Below, piece after piece: positions 1 to 8,274 of a stretch of DNA of 64,000 bases. The position numbers and the translations under genes are program-made. Positions within the stretch are counted from its first letter, which is position 1. The number at the start of each line of letters is the position of its first letter. The stretch is from Mediannikoviicoccus sp037890055 (GTDB taxonomy: Bacteria > Bacillota > Clostridia > Tissierellales > Peptoniphilaceae), in NCBI GenBank assembly GCA_037890055.1, contig JBBKBD010000003.1; one strand, given 5' to 3'. The notes beneath the pieces were generated by a model that was not told the DNA's origin, ran no database searches, and saw nothing but the letters and a program-made list of their open reading frames with translations.

Positions 1-114
1 ATTGTCATTACCATAACCTTCCATCAGGTTAATTACACCCCATGCTCCAAGTCCTGCACCTACTGCCATAACTAAAATCTTTAATACATTTACTGCCTGT
101 GTAAAAAATTCCAT
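1..114 (-). CDS. Maff2-type small membrane protein of the ICE (partial)
   Basis: The first 38 residues are visible and begin MEFFTQAVNVLKILVMAVG; the rest lies beyond the left edge. One hydrophobic helix with several glycines is followed by a GxWGVINLMEGYGNDN segment. I recognise this as the short Maff2 mobile-element protein found next to VirD4 in Firmicutes ICEs, which may be a pilin-like or channel component of the conjugation machine. It starts 3 bp after the SSB-like gene, so the two are co-transcribed. The remaining conjugation genes would be expected to the left of the window. Confidence 0.75.
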   Translation of the reverse strand, partial: MEFFTQAVNVLKILVMAVGAGLGAWGVINLMEGYGNDN

Positions 115-117
115 AAT

Positions 118-429
118 TTATTCCTCCTCGTTTTCTTCTTTCTTTTCAATTTTGTTGTATGACTTCACAACAAAGTTTTTGTAAGTCTTTCCATCTTTTT
201 CACGCTTCTTAAAGTATCCAAAGATATGGATCAAATCGCCCTTTTCAAAATCCTTTGCTTTCTCCGCTTTTTCTCCATAGGCTGCACAATTGATATATTC
301 CTTACCTTTTCCGTACTTTTTTACAAGCGTAAAGTTTGCAACTTCAACCGTTTCTCCCTCTTTGTCAAAACTTGAAAAAGTTGGTTCTGCCAATAAGTTG
401 GCATTGATGTTAATCATTTCTTGCTTCAT
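118..429 (-). CDS. Single-stranded DNA-binding protein-like (OB fold), 103 aa
   Basis: A short protein with the layout of an OB-fold single-strand DNA-binding protein: an N-terminal strand (MININANLLAEP), a central FTLVKKYGKGKEYINCAAYGEKAE segment like the core of SSB proteins, and an acidic tail (KKEENEEE). It is shorter than chromosomal SSB (about 150 to 180 aa), as is common for ICE-encoded versions. It probably coats the transferred strand or helps ICE replication. It sits between virD4 and the Maff2 gene, and a GGAG lies 9 to 10 nt before the ATG. A hairpin-plus-T-run at 454-491 precedes it, so expression may need its own promoter or read-through. Confidence 0.7.
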   Translation of the reverse strand: MKQEMININANLLAEPTFSSFDKEGETVEVANFTLVKKYGKGKEYINCAAYGEKAEKAKDFEKGDLIHIFGYFKKREKDGKTYKNFVVKSYNKIEKKEENEEE

Positions 430-453
430 TAAAAATTTCTCCTTTTCTCTTCA

Positions 454-491
454 ATAAAAAAAGCGATCGGAGTTTTTCTTTTCCAATCGCT
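454..491 (-). terminator. Intrinsic terminator/attenuator before the SSB-like gene
   Basis: On the minus strand, AGCGATTGGA pairs with TCCGATCGCT around a short A-rich loop and is followed by seven Ts. It lies between the end of virD4 and the SSB-like gene, so it either ends virD4 messages or attenuates the downstream genes. Confidence 0.6.
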
Positions 492-565
492 GATACTCTT
501 GCTATTTAGTTTTCCTTAGTGGGACTTCTTATCCTTACCATCTTTCCTCCTGATTTTGAGTAATA

Positions 566-604
566 AAAAAGCAGCAAATCTATGTTCTTTAGACTTACTG
601 CACT
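566..604 (-). terminator. Intrinsic terminator overlapping the virD4 stop codon
   Basis: On the minus strand, GCAGTAAGTCTA pairs with TAGATTTGCTGC (one mismatch) and is followed by TTTTTT. The stem includes the virD4 stop codon (595-597). Confidence 0.6.
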
Positions 605-1395
605 CTTGTAATAACCGTTTCTCTATTTAATTTTGCTTTCCCTTTTCTCTTGATATATTCCTCAATATCAAAGGCATTTTTCTTATTAAAATCTTCAAGT
701 AACTTGTAATTCTTATGCTTTGTAATATCAAATTTATCTGATAAAAACGGTCTTACACCTCTAAGCTGAAAGATACATTTACTGCCATCCATAACCGTTA
801 TCTCATCTTGACTCATCAGCTCTTTTCCTGTCTTTTGGTAATTGAGTCCATAACTATTAGCATTTGATCTTGTTTCCGATGTATTATATAGATCTATCGT
901 TTCCTTTCCAAGCGTTTCTGATAGCTCTTTTAATGTGGTCTTTTCCTTTCCACCTAAAAACAATGTACTATCACAGTTGCCTACAATGGTATCTGCATTA
1001 TCCTTGTAGATTGCCTTTAGCTGAGATTGTGCTTGCAAAATAATGCTTGCAGATATTTCTCTTGAACGGATTGTCGCTATTAACTTCTCAAACTTTGGAA
1101 TTAAGCCGATATTTGCAAATTCATCAAGCAAACACCTTACATGAACAGGTAATCTTCCTCCATACTCATCATCTGCCTTATCACAAAGTAGATTAAATAA
1201 CTGTGAGTACATGATAGACACCACAAAGTTAAAAGTATCATCTGTATCAGAGATAATAACAAAGAGTGCTGTCTTTCTATCTCCAAGTGTATCAAGTTCA
1301 AGTTCATCTTCTTTCATCAAGTCCCTAAGCTCCTGAATATCAAAAGGAGCAAGCCTTGCACCACATGAAATAAGAATAGATTTAGCTGTTTTTCC
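595..1395 (-). pseudogene. virD4: VirD4-type coupling protein, 3' fragment (split by insertion)
   Basis: This is the C-terminal 265 residues of a VirD4/TraG-family coupling ATPase, which feeds the relaxase-DNA complex to a type IV secretion channel. Reading in from the junction gives GKTAKSILISCGARLAPFD, then a Walker B-like RCLLDEFANIG, REISASIILQAQSQLKAIY, and a TTLKELSETLGKETIDLYNT stretch typical of the family. The 5' part of the gene is at 16517-17503; between them lies the 15.1-kb TnpX-type element. Joining the parts at the shared GGA gives one open frame of about 594 codons, a normal length for the family. Left alone, this part has no good start (a TTG at 1320 is the first candidate), so it is presumably non-functional while the insertion stays. 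Confidence 0.9.
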
Positions 1396-1405
1396 TGTAA
1401 CAACT

Positions 1406-1411
1406 TGTCAA
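1406..1411 (-). promoter_or_regulatory. Outward-facing -35 box at the left element end
   Basis: A perfect TTGACA on the minus strand sits 10 nt inside the left junction. In the integrated state no good -10 follows in virD4. In the circular form it would lie 17 nt before the TAGAAT at 16507-16512 of the other end, making a complete promoter for tnpX. Confidence 0.7.
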
Positions 1412-1418
1412 GGACTTT

Positions 1419-1604
1419 CTAATCATTTTTATCTCCTTTTTGATGTTTTTTCATCTCCATTTCTCTAAGCATTATCCTTTTCAATTTATCTTGCATAGTT
1501 TCAGTCGCATTTTCATTAAAATGGACAATAACCTCATAAGTTACTTTTCCAATCTTTTTTATAGTCTTTGTTCCTGTATTATGTTCATTTTTATTTTCGT
1601 GCAT
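1419..1604 (-). CDS. tnpW: TnpW-family transposon protein, 61 aa
   Basis: A short protein with KTIKKIGKVTYEVIVHFNEN followed by ATETMQDKLKRIMLREME. This matches my knowledge of the TnpW family that accompanies TnpX in Tn4451-like elements; its role is not well defined. I chose the ATG at 1604 because AGGAGG stands 9 nt before it; a TTG ten codons upstream is possible but has no such site. The stop lies about 25 bp from the element end, as expected for tnpW. A terminator-like hairpin (1633-1665) separates it from the ORF6N gene. Confidence 0.8.
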   Translation of the reverse strand: MHENKNEHNTGTKTIKKIGKVTYEVIVHFNENATETMQDKLKRIMLREMEMKKHQKGDKND

Positions 1605-1632
1605 ATTAGTTTCCCTCCTGTTAGTTGCAATC

Positions 1633-1665
1633 AAAAAAAGACGATAGAGTTTTATTTCTACCGCC
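1633..1665 (-). terminator. Intrinsic terminator between the ORF6N gene and tnpW
   Basis: On the minus strand, GGCGGTAGA pairs with TCTATCGTC (one G-T pair) and is followed by seven Ts. It is nearly the same hairpin as those at 19640-19664 and 44359-44388. Confidence 0.6.
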
Positions 1666-1715
1666 TTTCACAAGTCTTATAGCTATTCATTTAATAACGC
1701 TTTACCATTTACATA

Positions 1716-2705
1716 TTAAATTTTCAAATCCTTATTGTTCAGCATTCCACCAAACATCGTATGATACATATCCTTGGAAGATTCCTCTATCTTTGTAATA
1801 CTTGATATTTTATTTCCTGCATCTTTTGATGAAGCTCCGCAAAGATAAAAGGCTTCACTGTCTGTTCCATAGTCAATGGCAATATATCTATCGTGATACT
1901 TTTTACCTGCAATTTTCATCTTCAGATTGATATTAGGGTAATCTTTTCTAAAATCGTTTAGGATATTTTTTGTCAGCATATCCTTGTTTTTCACATTGTC
2001 GCTAAAGACTATAATTTCAACATTGTCTTTTGCAGCCCTTAATAATTCTAAGGTTTTCAAGCCTATATAGTTGTCTATCACATAAATACTTTTCTTTGCA
2101 GACTTATATATTTTGGTATAGGCAACATCTGCTTCAATCTTATCTCCGTTCATTAAAAGGAAATGCTTGTATGTGTCCGGATCTATAAAATTATCCATAA
2201 CCTTTTTCAAATCTTCTTTTGTAGCCATTTGCGACTTTATTTCAGCTATATCCTTTGTGTTTTGATTTATCTGTACTGCTATTTGTACCAATTCTTTTGA
2301 GCTAATAAAATCTTGATTTTCGATTATAAAGTCTTTCATCTGCTTAAATGTTCTAATTAAGGCTCTACTTTGCCTAATCGCAAGTTCACCTCTTAATACC
2401 GTCATAAGCATATAAATACCTTGTTCTGTAAAGGCATTTGGTAAGTATCTTGAACCGCCCCAACTTGAGGTGAAATTTTTGCACCTCAAGTTTTCAAATT
2501 CATTCTCGGTCAGTTGAAACATAAAATCTTCGCCTTCAAACTTCTCAATATTGTTTTTCACCTGTCTATTAAAGTTTTTTGTTTCATAACCATATATTTC
2601 AGCTAAATCTGCATCAAGCATTACTCTTTGCCCACGAATAAGATATATTTTTTCTTGTATAGTTTTATCATCTACAATAACTATCTCTTTATTCTCTTCT
2701 GCCAT
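1716..2705 (-). CDS. ORF6N-domain DNA-binding protein with PLD-like C-terminus, 329 aa
   Basis: The N-terminus (IYLIRGQRVMLDADLAEIYG, about residues 20-40, through to about residue 110 with RYLPNAFTEQGIYMLMTVLR) is the ORF6N domain of phage and mobile-element DNA-binding proteins. The C-terminus (about 170-329) has YVIDNYIGLKTLELL and HDRYIAIDYG...SSKDAGNK, a phospholipase D-like arrangement with a single HxxxxxD-type motif, found in related proteins. The function is unknown; a regulatory or defence role is possible. The start at 2705 has GGAGG 8 nt before it. The C-terminal domain is longer than in simple anti-repressor proteins. Confidence 0.72.
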   Translation of the reverse strand: MAEENKEIVIVDDKTIQEKIYLIRGQRVMLDADLAEIYGYETKNFNRQVKNNIEKFEGEDFMFQLTENEFENLRCKNFTSSWGGSRYLPNAFTEQGIYMLMTVLRGELAIRQSRALIRTFKQMKDFIIENQDFISSKELVQIAVQINQNTKDIAEIKSQMATKEDLKKVMDNFIDPDTYKHFLLMNGDKIEADVAYTKIYKSAKKSIYVIDNYIGLKTLELLRAAKDNVEIIVFSDNVKNKDMLTKNILNDFRKDYPNINLKMKIAGKKYHDRYIAIDYGTDSEAFYLCGASSKDAGNKISSITKIEESSKDMYHTMFGGMLNNKDLKI

Positions 2706-2726
2706 GAAATGCACCTCCAACATTAT

Positions 2727-3050
2727 CTAAATTCTTTTATATTTTTCTACTCCGCCTTCAGCTTTTCCGATGTGTTCCACATTTTTTACAAGTCTCTTAT
2801 TTACATTTTCATAAAACCATCTGCCAATCAATGCCGGCGGTGTTGCGATTAACTCTCTCAAAACAAATTCTTTGCCCTTCGGTAAAGAGCTAATTTTGTT
2901 TAATAAGGTAGTATATAGGTCAGCATAGCTTGTATTTTCTTGTAAACTGCTACACTTACAATATTCAGTAACGCTTGGGAAACCTCCCTCTATTGCTTTT
3001 TTAGTTAAAATTTCAAGTTCTTCATCGGTTACAGTAAATTGAATTCGCAT
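2727..3050 (-). CDS. DUF1413-like small protein, 107 aa
   Basis: The first half (RIQFTVTDEELEILTKKAIE, FPSVTEYCK) looks like a ribbon-helix-helix or MobC-like start. The second half has SLPKGKEFVLREL...IGRWFYENVNK, like DUF1413. No enzyme motif is visible. Its place between the ORF6N gene and the replication/mobilisation genes would suit a small DNA-binding accessory protein, but this is inference. AAGGAGAGG precedes the ATG. Confidence 0.55.
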   Translation of the reverse strand: MRIQFTVTDEELEILTKKAIEGGFPSVTEYCKCSSLQENTSYADLYTTLLNKISSLPKGKEFVLRELIATPPALIGRWFYENVNKRLVKNVEHIGKAEGGVEKYKRI

Positions 3051-3222
3051 TTATATATCCTCTCCTTATAACTGAGTTTATTACCATATCACTATCATTT
3101 TATCATAAATTCGATATTTTTTTCATACTGCAATTTTAAGCCCTATTTTACACTTAGCTATAGTCTGATACCTATTTTATCATTAACGCTCTAAAAAAGC
3201 CTCTCCACCGTCTTATATGAGA

Positions 3223-3975
3223 TTATAAATGTTCCCCCTTGTCATAATCTTCAAGGGTATATACTTTTGATTTATGGCTTTCTTTTAATTTACCTTTATC
3301 TTGCTCATACCAATGAACTAAGGTCGCATAATGATCTTTATAGTTTCTTCCCGTGCTTTGCATATAGGTTGACAGCTTCTCTATCATTTCTTCCCTATGA
3401 CCTTGCATTTTATCCTTTAACTTCCCATATTCTTCATCGGTTAAGGAAACATTTTTATATTCTCCATAAAGGTTGGGGGATATTTTTTCTATCTCCCCCT
3501 CTTTTTCTAACTCTATATCTATCTCTTTATCTATCTCTATATCTCCGTTGCAGTTTTGTTGCAAAAGGTTGCAAGGTGTTGCACCAGTGTTGCATTGCAA
3601 CGCTTTTTGTCCTCTCGATTTTCTTGAACGCCTTGTAGAAGCTGTTTCTGAACCTATAAGACTTGGAATTTCTGTTAAAAAATACTCGTCATTTTCTGTA
3701 ATTATCTCCATCAATCCTTGTGCTACAAGATAATTTACTATAACCATTACATCATCTTCCGTTTCATCAATCGTTAAGGCAAGCTCTTTGATAAAGTCTG
3801 TTTCTACTCCATCATAATACAGCTTCCCACTATCTTTTAAGCTAAGTAAAAGCAATTTAAGATAAATGATTGTATAGGTATCTCCTCCTGATATTTTTCT
3901 TAGCCTTTTGATTCTCTTATCTGTAAAAAAATCTTCTTTCAATTTTAACCAATAGTATCTTCTGTTGTCTGCCAT
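3223..3975 (-). CDS. Phage-type replisome organiser / replication initiator, 250 aa
   Basis: The N-terminal about 120 residues (RYYWLKLKEDFFTDKRIKRL, then GGDTYTIIYLKLLLLSLKD and ETEDDVMVIVNYLVAQGLME) match the phage replisome organiser N-terminal domain, a winged-helix origin-binding module. The middle is low-complexity (EIDKEIDIELEKEGEIEK). The C-terminus (MIEKLSTYMQSTGRNYKDHYATLVHWYEQD) resembles the DnaD/DUF6017-type end and closely matches the end of the outer element's initiator at 18830-19600 (ERLSTYLQSTGKTYKDH). It ends 3 bp from the relaxase gene. It probably supports replication of the excised circle. Confidence 0.75.
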   Translation of the reverse strand: MADNRRYYWLKLKEDFFTDKRIKRLRKISGGDTYTIIYLKLLLLSLKDSGKLYYDGVETDFIKELALTIDETEDDVMVIVNYLVAQGLMEIITENDEYFLTEIPSLIGSETASTRRSRKSRGQKALQCNTGATPCNLLQQNCNGDIEIDKEIDIELEKEGEIEKISPNLYGEYKNVSLTDEEYGKLKDKMQGHREEMIEKLSTYMQSTGRNYKDHYATLVHWYEQDKGKLKESHKSKVYTLEDYDKGEHL

Positions 3976-3977
3976 TT

Positions 3978-5630
3978 TTATCTTTCCTCCCCTTTATTTT
4001 TATAATTTTCTTTAGCCTTTTCCTTGGCTTTTTGTTTGTACTGCCTCTTTATTTCCTCTTGCTCTTGGAATTTTTTCAGTTGTGCAATTACGCTTGGTTT
4101 ATCTCCTCTCTTAATTGCCTTGTCTATCTCTATGGATAAATCTATTCCATACTCATCATTGACAATCTTTACTGCATATTTGATATGGTCTATCTGCTTA
4201 AATTCATCTTGTACTTTAGCTTTATCTTCGCTTAAGTCTTGTATCTCTTTTTCAAGGCTTGATATTTCTTTCTGCCAATCACTCGACTTTATAGCTGATG
4301 TTCCAGTAAATTTTTCTATAGTCTTTCTTGCTTTTTTGTAGTTTTCAATTTCATCTTTATGTGAATTGTAAAATTTATCTTTAAGAAAAGTTTTATCTTT
4401 ATATTCCTGATATACCGCCTTATTTTCTTTGATGATGTCTGCACAAATAAAGCAACGATTTAACTCCTTTATTCTTTGGGTTTTGCTTTGAATATCTTCA
4501 CTTATCTTTTTACTTTGCTTTGCCAGTTCAAAAACTTTTTCTTGTAGGTCTGCTATGGTTTGAAGATGATTATCTTTTAGATAGTAGATTGCTTTTACAA
4601 ATCTCTTTAGGTCTGCATTTCCCTTTTTTATCTGTCCATAGTAGGATAGATTTTTTGTTTTTTCTCCCTGTATTTCGTTGTAGATAGAAATATATTCATA
4701 AAGGTTAAAGAGTTCTGCTTTGTTCTCCAGTTCATCTTTCTTGGTCTGTTTATACCCATCGTATTTTGCTTGCAGATTTCCAAGTAAAGAGTCTATCCAA
4801 GAAGTGATTTCTTTTATCTTGTTCTTGATAGCTTTTACTAAAGAGTTATATTTTTTAATTTCTCTATTGATATTTCCCTTATCCGTTTCAATGCCTTTTC
4901 TTTCTAAGGCACTTGCACTTGCTCCCATATGAATGGTTGGGATTTCTTCTATCCCTTGCCTTTTGTAGGAACGATGATCCACTCTCTTTTCTTGATGATT
5001 TTTTTCTAAATACTGATTACAAAGTCTTGCAAAATTCTCTCGCCATTTCTCTGCATTTCCTTTATCGTTCCAATCCGTCAGTTCTATTTTCCTTGTTTTG
5101 TAGTTTCCACTTTTTAGTTTTATCTTTTCTCCGTTTTCATCAAGAACATATTCTTTTTTGCTTTTTGCCTGCCACTCTCCTTTTTCATTTATTGGTCTAA
5201 GGGTAGTCATAATATGAGCATGGATATTATTATTTTTTTCATCACTTTCATCATGGATTGCAAGGTCTGCTATCATTCCTTTTGATACAAAATTTTCTTG
5301 TATGAAGTCGGTAATGAGGTTTTTGTTTTCTTCAAAGGATAATTCTTTCGGTAAGGCAATAATGAAGTTTCTTGCAAGCTGTGCATTGCTTGCTTTCTCA
5401 TTTAGTTCAACACTGTTCCATAAGGTAGTTCTATCTTTTAATGCTATAGGGACATTCTCCGGTAAGAAGATTTCTGAATGTAAAAGTCCTTTTTTATTGT
5501 GGTAGTCATGAACTTCTCCGTCCCATTCATTTTTGATTTTCTCGCAAGAGATATATGCTGCACTTGCAACTGCCGATTTACTTTTTCCTCTACTTATCAT
5601 GGAAATACTAAAGTGAAATGTTTCTGCCAT
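3978..5630 (-). CDS. MobA/MobL (MobQ-family) relaxase, 550 aa
   Basis: The N-terminus FHFSISMISRGKSKSAVASA is the start of MobA/MobL relaxases and contains the region around the catalytic tyrosine (AAYISCEKI). The metal-binding motif HAHIMTT follows at about 140. The later part is lysine-rich coiled coil (about 260-550). The enzyme nicks oriT, stays bound to the 5' end and pilots the strand into a conjugation channel supplied by another element. I prefer the ATG at 5630 because the AAAGGAG is only 3 nt from the ATG at 5636. A matching oriT lies just upstream (5768-5851). The outer ICE's own channel could have mobilised this element, but the insertion has broken its virD4. Confidence 0.88.
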   Translation of the reverse strand: MAETFHFSISMISRGKSKSAVASAAYISCEKIKNEWDGEVHDYHNKKGLLHSEIFLPENVPIALKDRTTLWNSVELNEKASNAQLARNFIIALPKELSFEENKNLITDFIQENFVSKGMIADLAIHDESDEKNNNIHAHIMTTLRPINEKGEWQAKSKKEYVLDENGEKIKLKSGNYKTRKIELTDWNDKGNAEKWRENFARLCNQYLEKNHQEKRVDHRSYKRQGIEEIPTIHMGASASALERKGIETDKGNINREIKKYNSLVKAIKNKIKEITSWIDSLLGNLQAKYDGYKQTKKDELENKAELFNLYEYISIYNEIQGEKTKNLSYYGQIKKGNADLKRFVKAIYYLKDNHLQTIADLQEKVFELAKQSKKISEDIQSKTQRIKELNRCFICADIIKENKAVYQEYKDKTFLKDKFYNSHKDEIENYKKARKTIEKFTGTSAIKSSDWQKEISSLEKEIQDLSEDKAKVQDEFKQIDHIKYAVKIVNDEYGIDLSIEIDKAIKRGDKPSVIAQLKKFQEQEEIKRQYKQKAKEKAKENYKNKGEER

Positions 5631-5678
5631 CTTCATAAGCTCCTTTCATTTTTTTGTTTATTTTTCATATAAAGAAAA

Positions 5679-5720
5679 AAGCAGACAGGCTATTGTTTGT
5701 ATCTTTTCCTATCTGCTTTA
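5679..5720 (-). terminator. Leader hairpin before the relaxase gene
   Basis: On the minus strand, AAAGCAGATAGG pairs with GCCTGTCTGCTTT and TTTTTTC follows. It sits about 45 nt before the relaxase start, so it is either an attenuator of the mob gene or the terminator of an upstream transcript. Confidence 0.55.
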
Positions 5721-5767
5721 TCCGTATGTTTTTATTAAGTTTTGGATTTTCAAAGACTTGCTAAAAT

Positions 5768-5851
5768 CCCTTAGTTTTTCTAAGGGCGCAATTATACACC
5801 CTAAAGGGTGCTTTGCGTTCTGCGAAGCTTTTTGCCCTTGCAGGGAGCTTC
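5768..5851 (-). other. oriT: Candidate oriT of the MobQ relaxase
   Basis: The minus strand reads TATAATTGCGCCCTTA (5796-5781), close to the RSF1010-type MobQ nick site TAAGTGCG/CCCT. A perfect CACCC-loop-GGGTG inverted repeat (5797-5810) lies immediately 5' of it, the same layout as the RSF1010 oriT (repeat, a few bases, nick site). By analogy the nick falls between the bases opposite 5787 and 5786. Flanking hairpins at 5768-5786 (CCCTTAG/CTAAGGG) and 5824-5851 (GAAGC/GCTTC) add structure. It lies about 140 bp upstream of the relaxase gene. Confidence 0.72.
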
Positions 5852-5878
5852 TGAAAAAACTAAGGTTTTTTATTCTGT

Positions 5879-6208
5879 CTACTCGATGTCTGTTTCATCT
5901 TCCATATCTTTTCCATTTATCATTTCTTCATAGGCTTGTCTGTATTCTTCTGTGTGAGTAGAAATATTTAATAGCTTTTCTATCTCCTCATTGGTAAACA
6001 TTAGAGAATTTTTAACCACTCTTTCTACTATCAAGCCTCTTTGTATAAGCCTGTGATTTCTTCTTTTTCGTTCCTTTTCATTTGCAAGTTTTTCTAATTT
6101 CTTGCCTTGATTTTGTAATTGTTTCAGCTTTACATCGCACTTTTCTCTTTCTTCCTGAAGTTCAGAAATTTGTTCCTGTACTTCCTGTAATGTTTTTTCT
6201 TTCTTCAT
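5879..6208 (-). CDS. DUF3847-type coiled-coil protein, 109 aa
   Basis: A charged coiled coil (KTLQEVQEQISELQEEREKC, about residues 5-50) is followed by KRRNHRLIQRGLIVERVVKN and an acidic tail. I recognise the DUF3847 pattern, which accompanies MobA/MobL relaxases in Firmicutes elements; a relaxosome accessory role is likely but unproven. The start at 6208 has GGAGG 8 nt upstream; the longer frame from 6274 has none. It lies between oriT and the sigma-factor gene. Confidence 0.65.
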   Translation of the reverse strand: MKKEKTLQEVQEQISELQEEREKCDVKLKQLQNQGKKLEKLANEKERKRRNHRLIQRGLIVERVVKNSLMFTNEEIEKLLNISTHTEEYRQAYEEMINGKDMEDETDIE

Positions 6209-6291
6209 TTTTAATTCCTCCGTTTTGGTATCTGCTTGTTTCCATAAAGAAAGGTTAAGCACCTTTTTTGACACTTAACCTTTCCAAGTTT

Positions 6292-6708
6292 TTAGATTTT
6301 ATCTTCTAAAATCTTTCTCAGTTTTTCTAAAATCCTATCCCTCCTCCCACTGATTGCTTGATGTGTAACTTTCTCTCTTCTGCTGATTGACCTTAGACTT
6401 TCTTCTTTGTAGAAGATGGCTTCCATTAGTTCTCGTTCTTCTTTTGTAAGAGTATTTAATGCTTTATGAAGTTCTTCAATTCGCATTTTTACTTCTACAA
6501 TTTTTTCTAAGTCTATCTTTTCATCTATGATGTTATCTACAAAGTGTCCATCATGATCCAGTGCCGAAAATGGTATTACATTATGCTTCCAATCTTTTCT
6601 TTGGAGATACTTTTCATGCTCTGTTATCTTCCAATAGGCTTTGTAGACTTCTTCACTTACAGGTACGGCTTTGCCTTTTACATAAAGGTAATATTCTTTC
6701 TTTGCCAC
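6292..6708 (-). CDS. Element-encoded sigma-70-family factor, 138 aa
   Basis: A short sigma-like protein: residues about 1-60 have a region 2-like part (EVYKAYWKITEHEKYLQRKD), and the C-terminus is a region 4 helix-turn-helix (ALNTLTKEERELMEAIFYKE, then SISRREKVTHQAISGRRDRI). Such proteins are common in Clostridia mobilizable elements and probably direct RNA polymerase to element promoters; the target promoters are not visible here. The start is GTG at 6708 with GGAGG 8 nt before it. A strong hairpin lies upstream (6760-6792). Confidence 0.75.
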   Translation of the reverse strand: MAKKEYYLYVKGKAVPVSEEVYKAYWKITEHEKYLQRKDWKHNVIPFSALDHDGHFVDNIIDEKIDLEKIVEVKMRIEELHKALNTLTKEERELMEAIFYKEESLRSISRREKVTHQAISGRRDRILEKLRKILEDKI

Positions 6709-6749
6709 TTAGTCATCCTCCTTTTTAAGTTCTCTGTTTTGGTTTTGAG

Positions 6750-6792
6750 AATAAAAAAGGAGGACTTCTACACTTTGGCGTAAAAAGTCCTC
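6750..6792 (-). terminator. Intrinsic terminator/attenuator before the sigma-factor gene
   Basis: On the minus strand, GAGGACTT pairs perfectly with AAGTCCTC and is followed by CTTTTTTATT. It lies about 45 nt before the sigma-factor start. Confidence 0.6.
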
Positions 6793-6879
6793 TCGGCTTA
6801 AAAACTAATGTTTTATATAATTTTCTATTTGGTCGTTTCTGGTAAAGTATTATTGCTATGTGTAAGCAATTCCAAGAAT

Positions 6880-6940
6880 AAAAAAGGATAATTATATCGT
6901 TCTGTGAAAACCGAAACTATAAGTTTTGACATAATTATCC
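6880..6940 (-). terminator. Intrinsic terminator after the transport operon
   Basis: A perfect 10-bp repeat, GGATAATTAT and ATAATTATCC, lies 35 nt apart and is followed on the minus strand by TTTTTTATT. It begins about 35 bp after the stop codon of the S-component gene, so it fits as the end of the cargo operon transcribed from 13224. Confidence 0.6.
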
Positions 6941-6973
6941 CTCCATTATTTTCCCTCCTAAGTAAATTTATTA

Positions 6974-7558
6974 TTAAATCACTCCTGCTTTTTCAAAATG
7001 CTTTTTGAGTATCTTTGTTGCAACGAATGCTCCTATGCAAGCAAGAACAAATGTTATCAAGGCAAAGCCTACTGCCCATGAAACTTTGAAATAAGATAAT
7101 GCTTCATTTATTTGTGCTTCACTCATTTTCCATTTTGATGCTCTTTCCACAAAAGAAGCTGTTCCGAATAAAATCACAGGAATTACTGTCCCTAAAAAAT
7201 CCGCTAATGCAAATATCCCATATCCAATAATCATTCGTCCCTTGCTCTCATAATTTCCTATAATCAAATCACATATAATTCCACCGATTACAGCAAAGAC
7301 TGCATGAGGCAAATGTCCTCCTGACAATGCAATTAAACCAAGAAGCGTTCCTGATATTGTAAATACGCCCTTCTTTTTAACTTTCAAAGCCATAAGGATA
7401 TAAACGGTAGCAGCTACCATAAAGCTAACTCCTGAAGCAATAAATCCTCCAATCACTGTTGTTGCCATAGCAAATGCAACCGCCATGTATATGACAATTC
7501 CAATTGCATTAAAGATTCCGATTGTAATAAAATCACGACCATTTAATTTGTTTTTCAT
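6974..7558 (-). CDS. ECF transporter S component (MptD / Trep_Strep family), 194 aa
   Basis: A hydrophobic protein with about five to six membrane segments (for example IGIFNAIGIVIYMAVAFAMA near the start and VGFALITFVLACIGAFVATK near the end). Length and pattern fit the MptD/Trep_Strep (TIGR02185-like) S components, which bind the substrate and dock onto an EcfT/ATPase module. The substrate is not known for this family member. It is the last gene of the cargo operon, 10 bp after the T component, so this element carries a complete dedicated ECF transporter. GGAGG stands 7 nt before the ATG. Confidence 0.78.
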   Translation of the reverse strand: MKNKLNGRDFITIGIFNAIGIVIYMAVAFAMATTVIGGFIASGVSFMVAATVYILMALKVKKKGVFTISGTLLGLIALSGGHLPHAVFAVIGGIICDLIIGNYESKGRMIIGYGIFALADFLGTVIPVILFGTASFVERASKWKMSEAQINEALSYFKVSWAVGFALITFVLACIGAFVATKILKKHFEKAGVI

Positions 7559-7568
7559 AAAAGTCCTC

Positions 7569-8270
7569 CTAATAAATTTTCTGTATTACTATCACAAGAG
7601 CAATCATCAAAGCTCCTAATAGTCCAATCAACAAATCCGTTGTTCTAAACCTCAATTTTGTTAATGTAACCCTGTTCTCATCACTATCAAGTCCTCTAAT
7701 GAGTGCTGAAGCTGACAGTTCATCTGAAATCTTAATCATTCTCATTAAAAGCGGAACAAGCGTATATTCAATATATTTAATTGGATGTAGCAAGGGAAAA
7801 AATCTACTTGTTACGATTCCTCGAATCTTCATATTCTCTTTTAATGCCTTGAGTTCTATTTTTATAGTTGGTACAAACCTAAGCAAAACACTAAAAGGTA
7901 TACCAATGCTTCTTGGTACTTTCATTCTATTTAATGCTTCAAGCATTTCACTTACACTTGTAGTCTTTGTTATATATCCACCAAACATAGCAATTAAGGT
8001 CATCCTTGATGCAAAGTAAATAAACATATATATTGCAAATACGATACTTGCTTCACAAAACTTTCCAAGCCATAACTCTATGCAGTATAAAATCACAAAA
8101 AACAAAATAAAGCGTAATGCTCTTTTCCACATACTGCTGTATACATACAGAAAAAAGGCAAAGAGAATCAGTCCGAAAAGTAGAATTGTATCGCTTATAA
8201 AAAAGCTCGTAAATCCAACAATTGGAAGTAGAGTAAGTTTTATTCTCGGATCGACTGTTTTTCTATCCAT
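7569..8270 (-). CDS. ECF transporter T component (EcfT/CbiQ family), 233 aa
   Basis: A transmembrane protein with an N-terminal cluster of helices (ISDTILLFGLILFAFFLYVY) and the conserved cytoplasmic coupling stretch (MRMIKISDELSASALIRGLD), which carries the Ala-rich signature that contacts the ATPases. It links the S component to the double ATPase encoded next door. The preceding TTG at 8273 overlaps the upstream gene; I prefer the ATG at 8270. It is distinct from the chromosomal EcfT at 30118-30918. Confidence 0.85.
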   Translation of the reverse strand: MDRKTVDPRIKLTLLPIVGFTSFFISDTILLFGLILFAFFLYVYSSMWKRALRFILFFVILYCIELWLGKFCEASIVFAIYMFIYFASRMTLIAMFGGYITKTTSVSEMLEALNRMKVPRSIGIPFSVLLRFVPTIKIELKALKENMKIRGIVTSRFFPLLHPIKYIEYTLVPLLMRMIKISDELSASALIRGLDSDENRVTLTKLRFRTTDLLIGLLGALMIALVIVIQKIY

Positions 8271-8274
8271 CAAG

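Noticed and set aside
6974..7558. Vitamin or metal riboswitch before the ECF S component
   Set aside because: The gene follows the T component by 10 bp with no leader of any length, and no known riboswitch core is seen before the operon.
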